A stretch of 64,000 nt of DNA from Puniceibacterium antarcticum (lineage in GTDB: Bacteria > Pseudomonadota > Alphaproteobacteria > Rhodobacterales > Rhodobacteraceae), in contig NZ_AWWI01000121.1 in assembly GCF_002760615.1 (NCBI RefSeq), positions 186,001 to 250,000 on the forward strand. The letters are read 5' to 3'. Numbering within the stretch: position 1 is the first letter of the stretch; every line of letters starts with the position of its first letter. Below the pieces are notes generated by a model that saw only the letters and a list, made by a program, of their open reading frames with translations, was not told the origin of the DNA and searched no databases. This document shows positions 16,413 to 24,549 of this stretch, in pieces. Both the position numbers and the translations under genes were made by a program.

Positions 16413-16538
16413 ATGACGACGGACATATTCCTTGCTGGATTGGCCGCTCTCACCCTGATTGCGGCTCTTATCGTGGCGCTTACCAGCCGGCGCGATGTGA
16501 ATGACATGAAGGATGAAGACAGATCCCGCATGGGCTAA
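16413..16538 (+). CDS. Small single-pass membrane peptide, 41 aa
   Basis: The peptide begins MTTDIFLAGLAALTLIAALIV, one membrane helix (about residues 5-23), and ends with a charged tail RRDVNDMKDEDRSRMG. GAGGAAAG lies 7 bp before the ATG. It has its own consensus EcfG promoter and a strong terminator just downstream. This makes a compact stress-controlled unit and argues that the frame is real despite its size. I do not recognise a named family. Confidence 0.7.
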   Translation: MTTDIFLAGLAALTLIAALIVALTSRRDVNDMKDEDRSRMG

Positions 16539-16591
16539 ACGCATTCACATGAAATCTATCTGAGCCGGCGCAAGCTTTGCGTCAGAAAAAG

Positions 16592-16620
16592 CGGCGGGAG
16601 AACACCCGCCGTTTTTTTTT
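16592..16620 (+). terminator. Terminator after the 41-aa membrane peptide gene
   Basis: CGGCGGG (16592-16598) pairs with CCCGCCG (16605-16611) and is followed by nine T. One of the strongest terminators in the window. Confidence 0.9.
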
Positions 16621-16720
16621 GTCCCGCCCCCTTCATGAAATCTGTGCAGGTCAGTGGCACCTTGGCATCATTGCGCTATAGGCTGAACCAAAGGCAATTC
16701 TGACAACAGGGGGCTGACAC

Positions 16721-18415
16721 ATGTCCAATCTCACACAGCGTATTGCACAGGCACGCGGCGACGAACCCGCCGATCTGGTCCTGCGCGGCGGTCAGATCTT
16801 TGATCTGATGACCGGCGAGATGCTGACCGGCGATGTCGCCATCTGCGGCGACACCATCGTCGGCATCTGCGACGGCTACGAAGGCACAGAGGTGATCGAC
16901 GTCACCGGGCTCACCCTTGTGCCCGGGTTCATCGACACGCATCTGCACATCGAATCCTCGCTTGTCACGCCGTTCGAATTCGACCGCTGCGTCGCGCCGC
17001 GTGGTGTCACCACCGCCATCTGCGACCCGCATGAGATTGCCAATGTCATCGGCGCCGACGGCATCCGCTATTTCCAATCCGCGAGCGAGCGCACCGTGAT
17101 GGACATCCGCGTCCAGCTCAGCTCTTGCGTGCCCTCGACCCATATGGAAACCGCCGGGGCCGAACTGCTGGCTGCGGATCTTGCCCCGCTGATGGGCCAC
17201 CCCTCGGCGATCGGTCTGGCCGAATTCATGAACTACCCCGGCGTGATCCACCGCGACCCACAGGCGATGGAAAAGCTGGCCTTGTTCGACGGCGGCCATA
17301 TCGACGGTCATTGCCCGTTGCTCTCGGGCCGTGACCTCAACGCCTATATCGCGGCAGGCATCCGCACCGAACACGAGGCAACCAGCGCCCCCGAAGCCCT
17401 CGAAAAACTGCGCAAGGGCATGCGGGTGCTGATCCGCGAGGGGTCCGTGTCTAAGGATCTGCACGCGCTCCAGCCGCTGCTCACCGAACGCACAGCGCCC
17501 TACATGTGCCTCTGCACCGATGACCGCAATCCGCTGGACATCGCAGAACATGGCCACCTTGATTACATGATCCGCACGCTGATCGCCCTTGGCACGCCAC
17601 CGCTCGCCGCCTATCGCGCCGCGTCTCTGTCCGCGGCTGAGGCGTTTGGCCTCAAGGATCGCGGCATGATCGCCCCGGGCAAGCGCGCCGATATCGTCGC
17701 CATCGACTCGCTGAGCGGCTGCAATGCGCAGCTGGTCCTGTGCGCGGGCAGGGTGGTCAATGACGCCGCCTTTGCCGCGCGCGACATCATCGACCCGGTG
17801 GGCCGCAATTCCGTCCGCGCGCCGCAGGTCAGTGCCATCGATTTCCGCGCCCGCGCCAACCGCAGCGCCACCGACGTGATCGGCATCCGCCCGGGCCAGA
17901 TCCTGACCGACCACCTGCACGAGGATATCCCGGTGCACGAAGGCGACAAACACCCCGATCCCACCCGCGATCTGGCGCGGATTTCGGTGATAGAACGCCA
18001 CGGCAAGAACGGCAATATCGCCACCGGGTTCGTGCGTGGTTTCGGCCTGCAATCGGGGGCCATCGCCTCGACCGTCTGTCACGATCACCACAACATCGCC
18101 TGCGTCGGTGTCGACTACGCCGACATGGCCCTCGCCGCCAATCGACTGAGCGAGATTGAGGGCGGCTTTGTCGTCGCCAAAGACGGCAAGATCCTCGCCG
18201 AACTCTCGCTGCCCGTCGCCGGGTTGATGAGCCTTGAACCGTTTGAGGTTGTGCGCGACGCCCTGACCGATCTGCGCGCCGCCGCGCGGTCTCTGGGTGT
18301 CACTTTGGAAGAGCCGTTCTTGCAACTCGCCTTCCTCGCCCTGCCGGTCATTCCCTCGCTCAAGATCACCGACCGGGGCATGGTCGATGTGCTGAAATTC
18401 GAGATTCTGTCGTGA
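16721..18415 (+). CDS. ade: Adenine deaminase
   Basis: A 564-residue amidohydrolase converting adenine to hypoxanthine in purine salvage. Motifs are [13 protein letters not shown] (metal-binding His-x-His), [35 protein letters not shown] and [16 protein letters not shown]. The C-terminal adenine-deaminase domain has [45 protein letters not shown] precedes the ATG. The gene stands alone, with a terminator before it and a tandem heptamer array starting 28 bp after its stop. Confidence 0.97.
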   Translation: MSNLTQRIAQARGDEPADLVLRGGQIFDLMTGEMLTGDVAICGDTIVGICDGYEGTEVIDVTGLTLVPGFIDTHLHIESSLVTPFEFDRCVAPRGVTTAICDPHEIANVIGADGIRYFQSASERTVMDIRVQLSSCVPSTHMETAGAELLAADLAPLMGHPSAIGLAEFMNYPGVIHRDPQAMEKLALFDGGHIDGHCPLLSGRDLNAYIAAGIRTEHEATSAPEALEKLRKGMRVLIREGSVSKDLHALQPLLTERTAPYMCLCTDDRNPLDIAEHGHLDYMIRTLIALGTPPLAAYRAASLSAAEAFGLKDRGMIAPGKRADIVAIDSLSGCNAQLVLCAGRVVNDAAFAARDIIDPVGRNSVRAPQVSAIDFRARANRSATDVIGIRPGQILTDHLHEDIPVHEGDKHPDPTRDLARISVIERHGKNGNIATGFVRGFGLQSGAIASTVCHDHHNIACVGVDYADMALAANRLSEIEGGFVVAKDGKILAELSLPVAGLMSLEPFEVVRDALTDLRAAARSLGVTLEEPFLQLAFLALPVIPSLKITDRGMVDVLKFEILS

Positions 18416-18443
18416 CCCGCTGACCCCTGCGCCATAGTCGCAG

Positions 18444-18506
18444 CCATACGCAAACCATACGATTTCCATACGCCTTCCATACGGTGATTTTGGTCTGATC
18501 AGGGCC
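18444..18506 (+). repeat. Four CCATACG heptamers on an 11-bp pitch plus GGTCTGATCA, copy A
   Basis: CCATACG occurs at 18444, 18455, 18466 and 18477, exactly 11 bp apart. A GGTCTGATCAGGGCC block follows at 18492-18506. A second copy with the same layout lies on the minus strand at 37202-37266. Both copies touch the 3' end of a gene (ade, MFS carrier). Confidence 0.85.
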
Positions 18507-18591
18507 AGAAAACCCCGGCAGGATTCCATGATTTTTTTGGGCTGCCGGGGGCGCTGTCATGACCCACTAAAATAATCGGATTTGACTTGTC

Positions 18592-18606
18592 TGAGTGAAT
18601 TGGTCA
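18592..18606 (+). promoter_or_regulatory. Candidate Iron-Rhodo-box (TGA-N9-TCA)
   Basis: TGA at 18592-18594 and TCA at 18604-18606 are separated by nine bases. This is the pattern of the iron-responsive box described in Rhodobacteraceae. It lies 70 bp before an imelysin gene. The motif is short, so chance is possible. Confidence 0.4.
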
Positions 18607-18639
18607 GGTTGCAGCCATCGCGATTCCGTCGCACAGCGG

Positions 18640-18661
18640 GTAAATTACCCGGTTATTTTAC
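18640..18661. promoter_or_regulatory. 22-bp near-palindrome before the imelysin gene
   Basis: The 22 bp at 18640-18661 begin GTAAA and end TTTAC, with central CCGG. Nine of eleven base pairs match. It ends 14 bp before the imelysin start, a position where a bound dimer would block initiation. The regulator is unknown. Confidence 0.45.
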
Positions 18662-18675
18662 GGAGAGGGTTCCAT

Positions 18676-19938
18676 ATGACACGCCTGTTTCTCGCCAGTC
18701 TGGCCACCACCGCCCTGACGGCCTGCCCGGCCTTGGCCGTTGAAAAGTCAGAAGTTATTGGCACCTACGCCGATATTGCCGCTGCAAAATACGCCGATAG
18801 CCTGACCACCGCACAGGCGCTGGACGCCGCGATCAAGGCGCTGATTGCCACACCGTCCGAACAGACCATGGCCGACGCCCGCACCGCCTGGATCGCCGCC
18901 CGCATCCCCTATATGCAGACCGAGGTTTACCGTTTCGGCAACCCGATCGTCGATGACTGGGAAGGCAAGGTAAACGCCTGGCCGCTGGACGAAGGTCTGA
19001 TCGACTATGTGGATGCAGCCTATGGCGGCGCGACGGATGAAAACGCCTACGCCGCGCTGAACGTCATTGCGAACCCCAGTTTTACCCTGTCTGGTCAGAC
19101 AGTTGACGCATCGGAAATTACCCCGGACCTGCTTGAAAATTCCCTGCAAGAGGCTGACGCGGTCGAGGCGAATGTCGCCACAGGCTATCATGCCATAGAG
19201 TTTCTGCTCTGGGGGCAGGATCTGAACGGCACCGACGCAGGTGCCGGCACACGGTCCTGGACCGACTATGCCGCTGGTGACGACTGCACCAATGCCAATT
19301 GCGACCGTCGCGGCGATTACTTGAACGCGGCGTCTGACCTGCTGCTATCAGACCTCGAATGGATGGTGGCACAATGGGCACCCGAAGGCGATGCACGCAC
19401 GGCCCTCACCTCCGACGAAAACGCCGGGCTGACGGCTATCCTGACCGGCATGGGATCCCTGTCTTACGGCGAACTGGCTGGCCAGCGGATGAAGCTGGGC
19501 GTGCTCCTCAACGACCCCGAGGAAGAGCATGACTGCTTCTCGGACAACACCCAGTGGAGCCATTATTACGACGCTCTGGGCATCCAGCAGGCCTATCTTG
19601 GCGAATACACCCGCCTCGATGGTACTAAAATCCACGGTGCGTCCCTGTCTGACCTCGTGGGGGAAGTGAACGCCCCGGCCGACGCCGAACTGCGCGATGA
19701 TCTGGACGCGACCATGGTCGAGATGACCCAGATCGTGGACGCGACCAAAGACGGCATGGCTTATGATATGATGCTGGCCCGCGGCAATGACACAGGCGAA
19801 GAGCTGGTGATGTCCGCGGTGGATGCCCTTGTGGTGCAGACCCGTGCGATTGAACGGGTTGTGACGGCACTTGATCTCGGCGGTATCACGCTCGAAGGAT
19901 CGGACAGTCTGGACGATCCCAACGCAGTCTTCCAGTAA
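18676..19938 (+). CDS. Imelysin-family periplasmic protein (IrpA-like)
   Basis: A 420-residue protein with a signal peptide (MTRLFLASLATTALTACPALA). The imelysin GxHxxE motif is intact as GYHAIE, with His172. Other family marks are ARTAWIAARIPYMQTEVYRFG and DNTQWSHYYDALGIQQAYLGEY. Imelysins are periplasmic or surface proteins tied to iron uptake. A Cys pair (DDCTNANCDRR) sits mid-protein. It heads a four-gene set with DUF1111, a second imelysin and DUF1513, behind candidate iron-responsive sites. The ATG at 18676 is preceded by GGAGAGGG; the frame is open further upstream. Confidence 0.92.
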   Translation: MTRLFLASLATTALTACPALAVEKSEVIGTYADIAAAKYADSLTTAQALDAAIKALIATPSEQTMADARTAWIAARIPYMQTEVYRFGNPIVDDWEGKVNAWPLDEGLIDYVDAAYGGATDENAYAALNVIANPSFTLSGQTVDASEITPDLLENSLQEADAVEANVATGYHAIEFLLWGQDLNGTDAGAGTRSWTDYAAGDDCTNANCDRRGDYLNAASDLLLSDLEWMVAQWAPEGDARTALTSDENAGLTAILTGMGSLSYGELAGQRMKLGVLLNDPEEEHDCFSDNTQWSHYYDALGIQQAYLGEYTRLDGTKIHGASLSDLVGEVNAPADAELRDDLDATMVEMTQIVDATKDGMAYDMMLARGNDTGEELVMSAVDALVVQTRAIERVVTALDLGGITLEGSDSLDDPNAVFQ

Positions 19939-20061
19939 ACTGCCCCAAAAGATGCAGCGGCGCGCCGGGTTGAACTTGGCGCGTGCGACCTGCATCTTGA
20001 CCACAAATTAAGCCCGGTCCGGCACCTGTCTGGGTAGGGCCCTTCCCATGGACGTTTCAGC

Positions 20062-21636
20062 ATGACTCCCCTTGCACGCCTGCAGCTCACGATGATCGCC
20101 GCCCTTCTTGTTTGCGCCGGTTTCGCGCCACCAGCACAGTCCGACAGCTCCATAGACCTCGCGCATCCGCATCTGGATGCCATCCCCCGCACCAAGGCCG
20201 AGATCGCACGCATCCGCGCCGCCACCAGCCCCACCGCGGATTTCACCACCGCTGAACCGTTCGAGGCGAATGGCGGTGGCGCCGCCACAGTGCGGGCGCG
20301 CGACACGGCAGATGCCTTTTCCCAGTCCTCGGGCAATATGGCCTTTGAGAAAGAACTGGATTTCAAGGTCGGCGATGGCCTGTTCCGCAAGCTCTGGGTG
20401 TCGTCCCCGTCGTCGACTCTTGTCTCTGACGGCCTCGGCCCGCTCTACAACGCCCGCTCCTGCCAGTCCTGCCATCTCAAGGATGGTCGCGGCCACCCGC
20501 CCGAGGGGCCGGATGATGACGCCGTGTCGATCTTCCTGCGCGTCTCTGTCCCCGCCGCCGATGACGAACCGATGAGCGAGATCGAAGCCTTCCTTGTCGG
20601 TATAGGCGAGGGTGGGCCGCGCACACGCCCCGATCCGACCTATGGCGGTCAGATGCAGGATTTCGCCATTCAGGGCCACAAGGCCGAATACCGGTTCGAC
20701 GTCTCCTATGCGGATGAACCCATCACCCTCTCTGGCGGCGAAACCGCCAGCCTGCGTGTGCCGACCTACAAGGCCGCTGACCTCGGCTATGGCCCGCTGG
20801 CCCCCGGCGCGATGCTCTCGCCACGGGTCGCCCCGCAAATGATCGGCCTCGGCCTGCTTGAGGCGATCCCGGCCGAGGATATCCTTGCCCTTGCCGACCC
20901 CAAGGATGCCAATGGCGATGGCATTTCGGGCCGTGCGCAAAAGGTCTGGTCGGCGCAATTCAACCGCCCGATGCTGGGCCGCTTTGGCTACAAGGCCGGC
21001 GCCCCGTCGATCCGCGAACAATCCGCCGGGGCCTTTGCTGGCGACATGGGCATTTCCACGCCCATCTTCCCCGCAGGTTACGGCGATTGCACAGCGGCAG
21101 AGGCTGACTGCCGCGCCGCGCCCAACGGCAACACCGGCAGCCCTGAGAACAGCGAAATCGGTGCTGATGGTCTGGACCTTGTCACCTATTACGCGCGCAA
21201 CCTCGCCGTGCCCGCGCGGCGTGATGTGGATGACCCGACGGTGCTGCAGGGCAAGCAGGTGTTCTACGAAACCGGCTGCACCTCCTGTCACCAGCCGAAA
21301 TTTGTCACCTCCCGGCTTGACGGTCAGCCCGAGCAGAGCTTTCAGCTGATCTGGCCCTATACAGACCTCTTGCTGCACGACATGGGCCCGGGCCTTGCCG
21401 ACAACCGCCCCGATGGTCTGGCCAGCGGCAGTGAATGGCGCACAGCGCCGCTTTGGGGCATCGGCATGACGCAAACCGTCAGCGGGCTGCAAACCTATCT
21501 GCACGATGGCCGCGCCCGCACTTTGCTCGAGGCCGTGTTGTGGCATGGCGGCGAAGCCGAGCCGCAGAAACAGGCCGTGATGGACATGCCGCCCACCGAT
21601 CGCGCCGCCCTGATCACCTATCTGGAGAGCCTGTGA
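20062..21636 (+). CDS. Di-heme oxidoreductase-type cytochrome (DUF1111)
   Basis: A 524-residue exported protein with two c-type heme sites, CQSCH (residues 134-138) and CTSCH (406-410). The first lies in RSCQSCHLKDGRGHPP and the second in GCTSCHQPKF, typical of the DUF1111 di-heme family, related in layout to bacterial cytochrome c peroxidases. A signal peptide covers about residues 1-22. It lies between two imelysin genes. Co-occurrence with imelysin and DUF1513 suggests redox handling of iron in the periplasm. The reaction itself is unproven. Confidence 0.9.
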   Translation: MTPLARLQLTMIAALLVCAGFAPPAQSDSSIDLAHPHLDAIPRTKAEIARIRAATSPTADFTTAEPFEANGGGAATVRARDTADAFSQSSGNMAFEKELDFKVGDGLFRKLWVSSPSSTLVSDGLGPLYNARSCQSCHLKDGRGHPPEGPDDDAVSIFLRVSVPAADDEPMSEIEAFLVGIGEGGPRTRPDPTYGGQMQDFAIQGHKAEYRFDVSYADEPITLSGGETASLRVPTYKAADLGYGPLAPGAMLSPRVAPQMIGLGLLEAIPAEDILALADPKDANGDGISGRAQKVWSAQFNRPMLGRFGYKAGAPSIREQSAGAFAGDMGISTPIFPAGYGDCTAAEADCRAAPNGNTGSPENSEIGADGLDLVTYYARNLAVPARRDVDDPTVLQGKQVFYETGCTSCHQPKFVTSRLDGQPEQSFQLIWPYTDLLLHDMGPGLADNRPDGLASGSEWRTAPLWGIGMTQTVSGLQTYLHDGRARTLLEAVLWHGGEAEPQKQAVMDMPPTDRAALITYLESL

Positions 21637-22622
21637 AACATTTTCCCGCCCTCATCGCCGCGCTGGCCCTGACCGCCAGCCCCGCCCTTGCTGATCTGGC
21701 TCATGCCGTCGATGATTACATCCTGCCGGGCTACGCCGCCTTTGCCGACACCACCGCCGCGCTCAGCGACGCTGCCGCCGACAGCTGCGAACCCGACACG
21801 CTCAAATCCGACTGGAACGCCGCCTTTGACGCCTGGATGGGCGTCAGCCATCTGCGTTTCGGCCCGGTCGAGGACGAGGGCCGTTCGGTCATCATCGCCT
21901 TCTGGCCAGATGCCAAGGGGATGACCCCCAAGGGCCTGTCCCGCCTGATCGCCGACGAAGACCCCATCGTGAAAGACCCCAAGGCGTTCAAGGATGTCTC
22001 GGTCGCCGCACGGGGCCTCTTTGCGCTGGAATTCCTGCTCTATGATGACCAGTTCGATGCAACCGCCCCCTATACCTGCGATCTGGTCCGCGCCGTGACC
22101 GCCGATCTGGCGGATATCGCGGGCAAAGTGTCGGACGCGTGGAAAGATGGATATGCAGAAACCCTGCGCACCGCTGGCGCGCCGGGCAACACCACCTACC
22201 TGACCAGGGAAGAGGGGCTTCAGGTCCTTTACACCAACCTCGTCGCCGGTCTGGAATTCACGGCCAACGAACGCCTTGGCCGCCCGCTTGGCACCTTTGA
22301 CAGCCCCCGCCCCAACCGGGCAGAGGCGCGCCGCTCCGAACGGTCCCTGCGCAACGTCACCCTGTCAATCAACGCCTTGCAGAACCTGACCGACACGCTG
22401 GTTGACGCGCCCCTGCCCGCAACCGACGCGGCGTTCGCCGCTGCGGCCAGCACGGCGGCAGAGCTGAACGATCCGACTTTCGACATGGTCAGCGATGTCA
22501 GCGACCGGCTCAAGGTCGAGATCCTGCAACAAAAGGTCAAGGCGGCCGAGGTTGCTGTCCTGTCCGAAGTCGGCCCCGCCCTTGGGGTGAGCAAAGGCTT
22601 CAACGCCGGGGACGGGGACTGA
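21633..22622 (+). CDS. Second imelysin-family protein, with altered GxHxxE motif
   Basis: The 329-residue protein starts at a GTG overlapping the DUF1111 stop (GTGA), so the two are translationally coupled. A signal peptide ends at SPALA. The imelysin motif reads GLFALE instead of GxHxxE, so the presumed metal-ligand histidine is replaced by phenylalanine. Other family features remain, such as AFDAWMGVSHLRFGP and FLLYDDQFD. Two cysteines (SCEPDT, YTCDL) could form a disulfide. It probably works with the DUF1111 cytochrome rather than as a simple duplicate of the first imelysin. Confidence 0.88.
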   Translation: MKHFPALIAALALTASPALADLAHAVDDYILPGYAAFADTTAALSDAAADSCEPDTLKSDWNAAFDAWMGVSHLRFGPVEDEGRSVIIAFWPDAKGMTPKGLSRLIADEDPIVKDPKAFKDVSVAARGLFALEFLLYDDQFDATAPYTCDLVRAVTADLADIAGKVSDAWKDGYAETLRTAGAPGNTTYLTREEGLQVLYTNLVAGLEFTANERLGRPLGTFDSPRPNRAEARRSERSLRNVTLSINALQNLTDTLVDAPLPATDAAFAAAASTAAELNDPTFDMVSDVSDRLKVEILQQKVKAAEVAVLSEVGPALGVSKGFNAGDGD

Positions 22623-22624
22623 TC

Positions 22625-23704
22625 ATGGCCACACGCCGCACCTTCCTCACCTCCCTGCTTGCCGCCTCTGCGCTGCCCACGCTCACATGGGCCGATGCGG
22701 GCAACCCCCGCTATCTGGCCGCCGCGCGTGAACCGGACGGCAGCTATGCGCTGTTCGGTCTGGGCACCTCGGGGCAGGACACATTCCGCGTCCCGCTGCC
22801 TGCACGTGGCCATGCCGCCGCCGGTCACCCGCACAAGCCGCTGGCCGTGGCCTTTGCCCGACGTCCCGGCACCTATGCGCTCGTTATCGACTGCGCGGAT
22901 GGCCATGTGCTTCACGAATTGTCCCTGCCAGAGGGTCGCCGTTTCAATGGCCATGGCGCCTTTTCCGCTGCCGGCGATGTGCTTTATACGTCCGAGATTG
23001 ATGCCGCCTCGGGGCAGGGTGTCATCGGCCTTTGGGATGCCACGCGCGCCTATCGGCGCACCGGCGAATGGGCGTCACAGGGCATCGGCCCGCATGAAAT
23101 CGCGCGCTTGCCGGGCAGTGATGATCTGGTCATTGCGAATGGCGGCATTCGCACCGCACTGGATGATGAGCGGACCAAGCTCAACCTCGACACCATGATG
23201 CCGAACCTCAGCTATTTCAGCGCCAGTGGGGAGCTGCTTGAACAGATCACCCTCGCGCCTGAACTGCACCAGAACTCGATCCGCCACCTTGCCCTGCAGT
23301 CCGACGGGCTGGTCGCCTTTGCCATGCAGACGCAGGAGGCGGGGGATGTTTTCACGCCTCTTTTAGGGCTGCACCGTCGCGGATCGGCCCCGATACTGGC
23401 CTCCGCCCCCGAACCGCAACAGATGCGGATGCAGGGCTATGCAGGCTCCATCGCCTTCAGCGGGAACGGCGCGCAGGTCGCCCTGACCTCGCCGCACGGG
23501 GGCGTGCTCAGCGTGTTCGACTCCAATGGAACGTTCCAGGAAATGATCAGCCGTGCAGATGTCTCGGGCGTTGGCCCGGCACAATCCGGCTTCATGACGA
23601 CGGACGGTCTGGGCGGGCTGTGCAGCGTCGCCGACGGTGCCTTGTCCCGCCTCAACACGGCACCGCGCGCTTGGGACAACCATTTGGTAACTCTGCCGGT
23701 CTAG
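22625..23704 (+). CDS. DUF1513 exported beta-propeller-like protein
   Basis: A 359-residue protein with a Tat-like leader (ATRRTFLTSLLAASALPTLTWA). The body has repeated blade-like segments typical of DUF1513, such as HGAFSAAGDVLYTSEID, GIGPHEIARLPGSDDLVIANGG and YAGSIAFSGNGAQVALTSPHGG. This suggests a WD40/YVTN-type beta-propeller in the periplasm. It starts two bases after the second imelysin, as the last gene of the iron-type cluster. The function of the family is unknown. Confidence 0.88.
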   Translation: MATRRTFLTSLLAASALPTLTWADAGNPRYLAAAREPDGSYALFGLGTSGQDTFRVPLPARGHAAAGHPHKPLAVAFARRPGTYALVIDCADGHVLHELSLPEGRRFNGHGAFSAAGDVLYTSEIDAASGQGVIGLWDATRAYRRTGEWASQGIGPHEIARLPGSDDLVIANGGIRTALDDERTKLNLDTMMPNLSYFSASGELLEQITLAPELHQNSIRHLALQSDGLVAFAMQTQEAGDVFTPLLGLHRRGSAPILASAPEPQQMRMQGYAGSIAFSGNGAQVALTSPHGGVLSVFDSNGTFQEMISRADVSGVGPAQSGFMTTDGLGGLCSVADGALSRLNTAPRAWDNHLVTLPV

Positions 23705-23816
23705 ACTCTGCGCAGGTTGATCCGCTGACTTTCGCCGCAATCACCGCAGATCAGCCCACCTGTTCCGCTCCCGCCGGATCCGCTATAGAGCGGCCAAACC
23801 GAACGGAGGGGCAGGG

Positions 23817-24320
23817 ATGAGCGATACACGGATACTGGCAGAGGTCGGCGCCTCGGCGTATCGGCGGGTGGTGGGCGTTGGCATGCTCTGGATCCTCGGC
23901 GTCATGCTGATCTACATCGCCGCGACAACGCCGCCGACTGTGGTCTGGCAAATCCTTCTGCTGGCAATGGGCACCTGCGCGCTCTGGCTGGGCTACGCAA
24001 TGATGCGCGCCACCACCGTCGCCATCGAACTGACCGAACACGAATTGCGCGACAGCACCGGCACGGTTCTGGCGCGCATCGCCGATGTGGAAAAGATTGA
24101 TCGCGGGGTCTTCGCGTTCAAACCCTCGAACGGCTTCACCCTGATTCTGAAACAGCCGCAATCGCGCTGCTGGCGCCCGGGCATGTGGTGGCGGTTGGGG
24201 CGGCGCGTTGCCGTGGGCGGCGTCACCCCCGGGCCGCTGACCCGTCCCATGGCCGATATGATCGCCGCCATGATCGCAGGCAATGGCCCGGTTCCGGGCG
24301 ATCTGACAAAATTCGACTAA
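23817..24320 (+). CDS. Hypothetical membrane protein, 167 aa
   Basis: Two transmembrane helices (about residues 20-37 and 42-63) are followed by a cytoplasmic domain of ~100 residues. That domain resembles a PH-like small beta domain: VAIELTEHELRDSTGTVLARIADVEKIDRGVFAFKPSNGFTLIL. The pattern of a short membrane anchor plus this domain is common in Rhodobacteraceae hypotheticals. GGAGGGG precedes the ATG. It is monocistronic, between the iron cluster and glutamate dehydrogenase. I cannot name a function. Confidence 0.75.
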   Translation: MSDTRILAEVGASAYRRVVGVGMLWILGVMLIYIAATTPPTVVWQILLLAMGTCALWLGYAMMRATTVAIELTEHELRDSTGTVLARIADVEKIDRGVFAFKPSNGFTLILKQPQSRCWRPGMWWRLGRRVAVGGVTPGPLTRPMADMIAAMIAGNGPVPGDLTKFD

Positions 24321-24549
24321 ACGCGGTCAAGGTCCCCTAAAAGCAGGCGATTTTAGTATATTCTGAAGGCTTTTCTGCGTCTTTTGCGACGGCACGCAGC
24401 GCTCAACTGTGTCTTGTGCAGGGCAGTCCGCTGCGGAGTGTCGCGCATAGGCAGAATGGGGGGCGTCATCCGGGATAGGTTGTCCTAGGGTGGGTGCACG
24501 AAAAACAGGCGAAACTGAGTCGCTGTCGCCGTCGCAAATGGAGAAGTCT

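Noticed and set aside
16676-18529. 617-codon open frame on the minus strand opposite adenine deaminase
   Set aside because: It is antisense to a complete, conserved gene and is His/Gly/Arg-rich with no family motif. High GC keeps the opposite frame open.
18640-18661. Reading the palindrome as a Fur or Irr box
   Set aside because: It does not match the known consensus of either well enough, so it is reported only as an unnamed palindrome.
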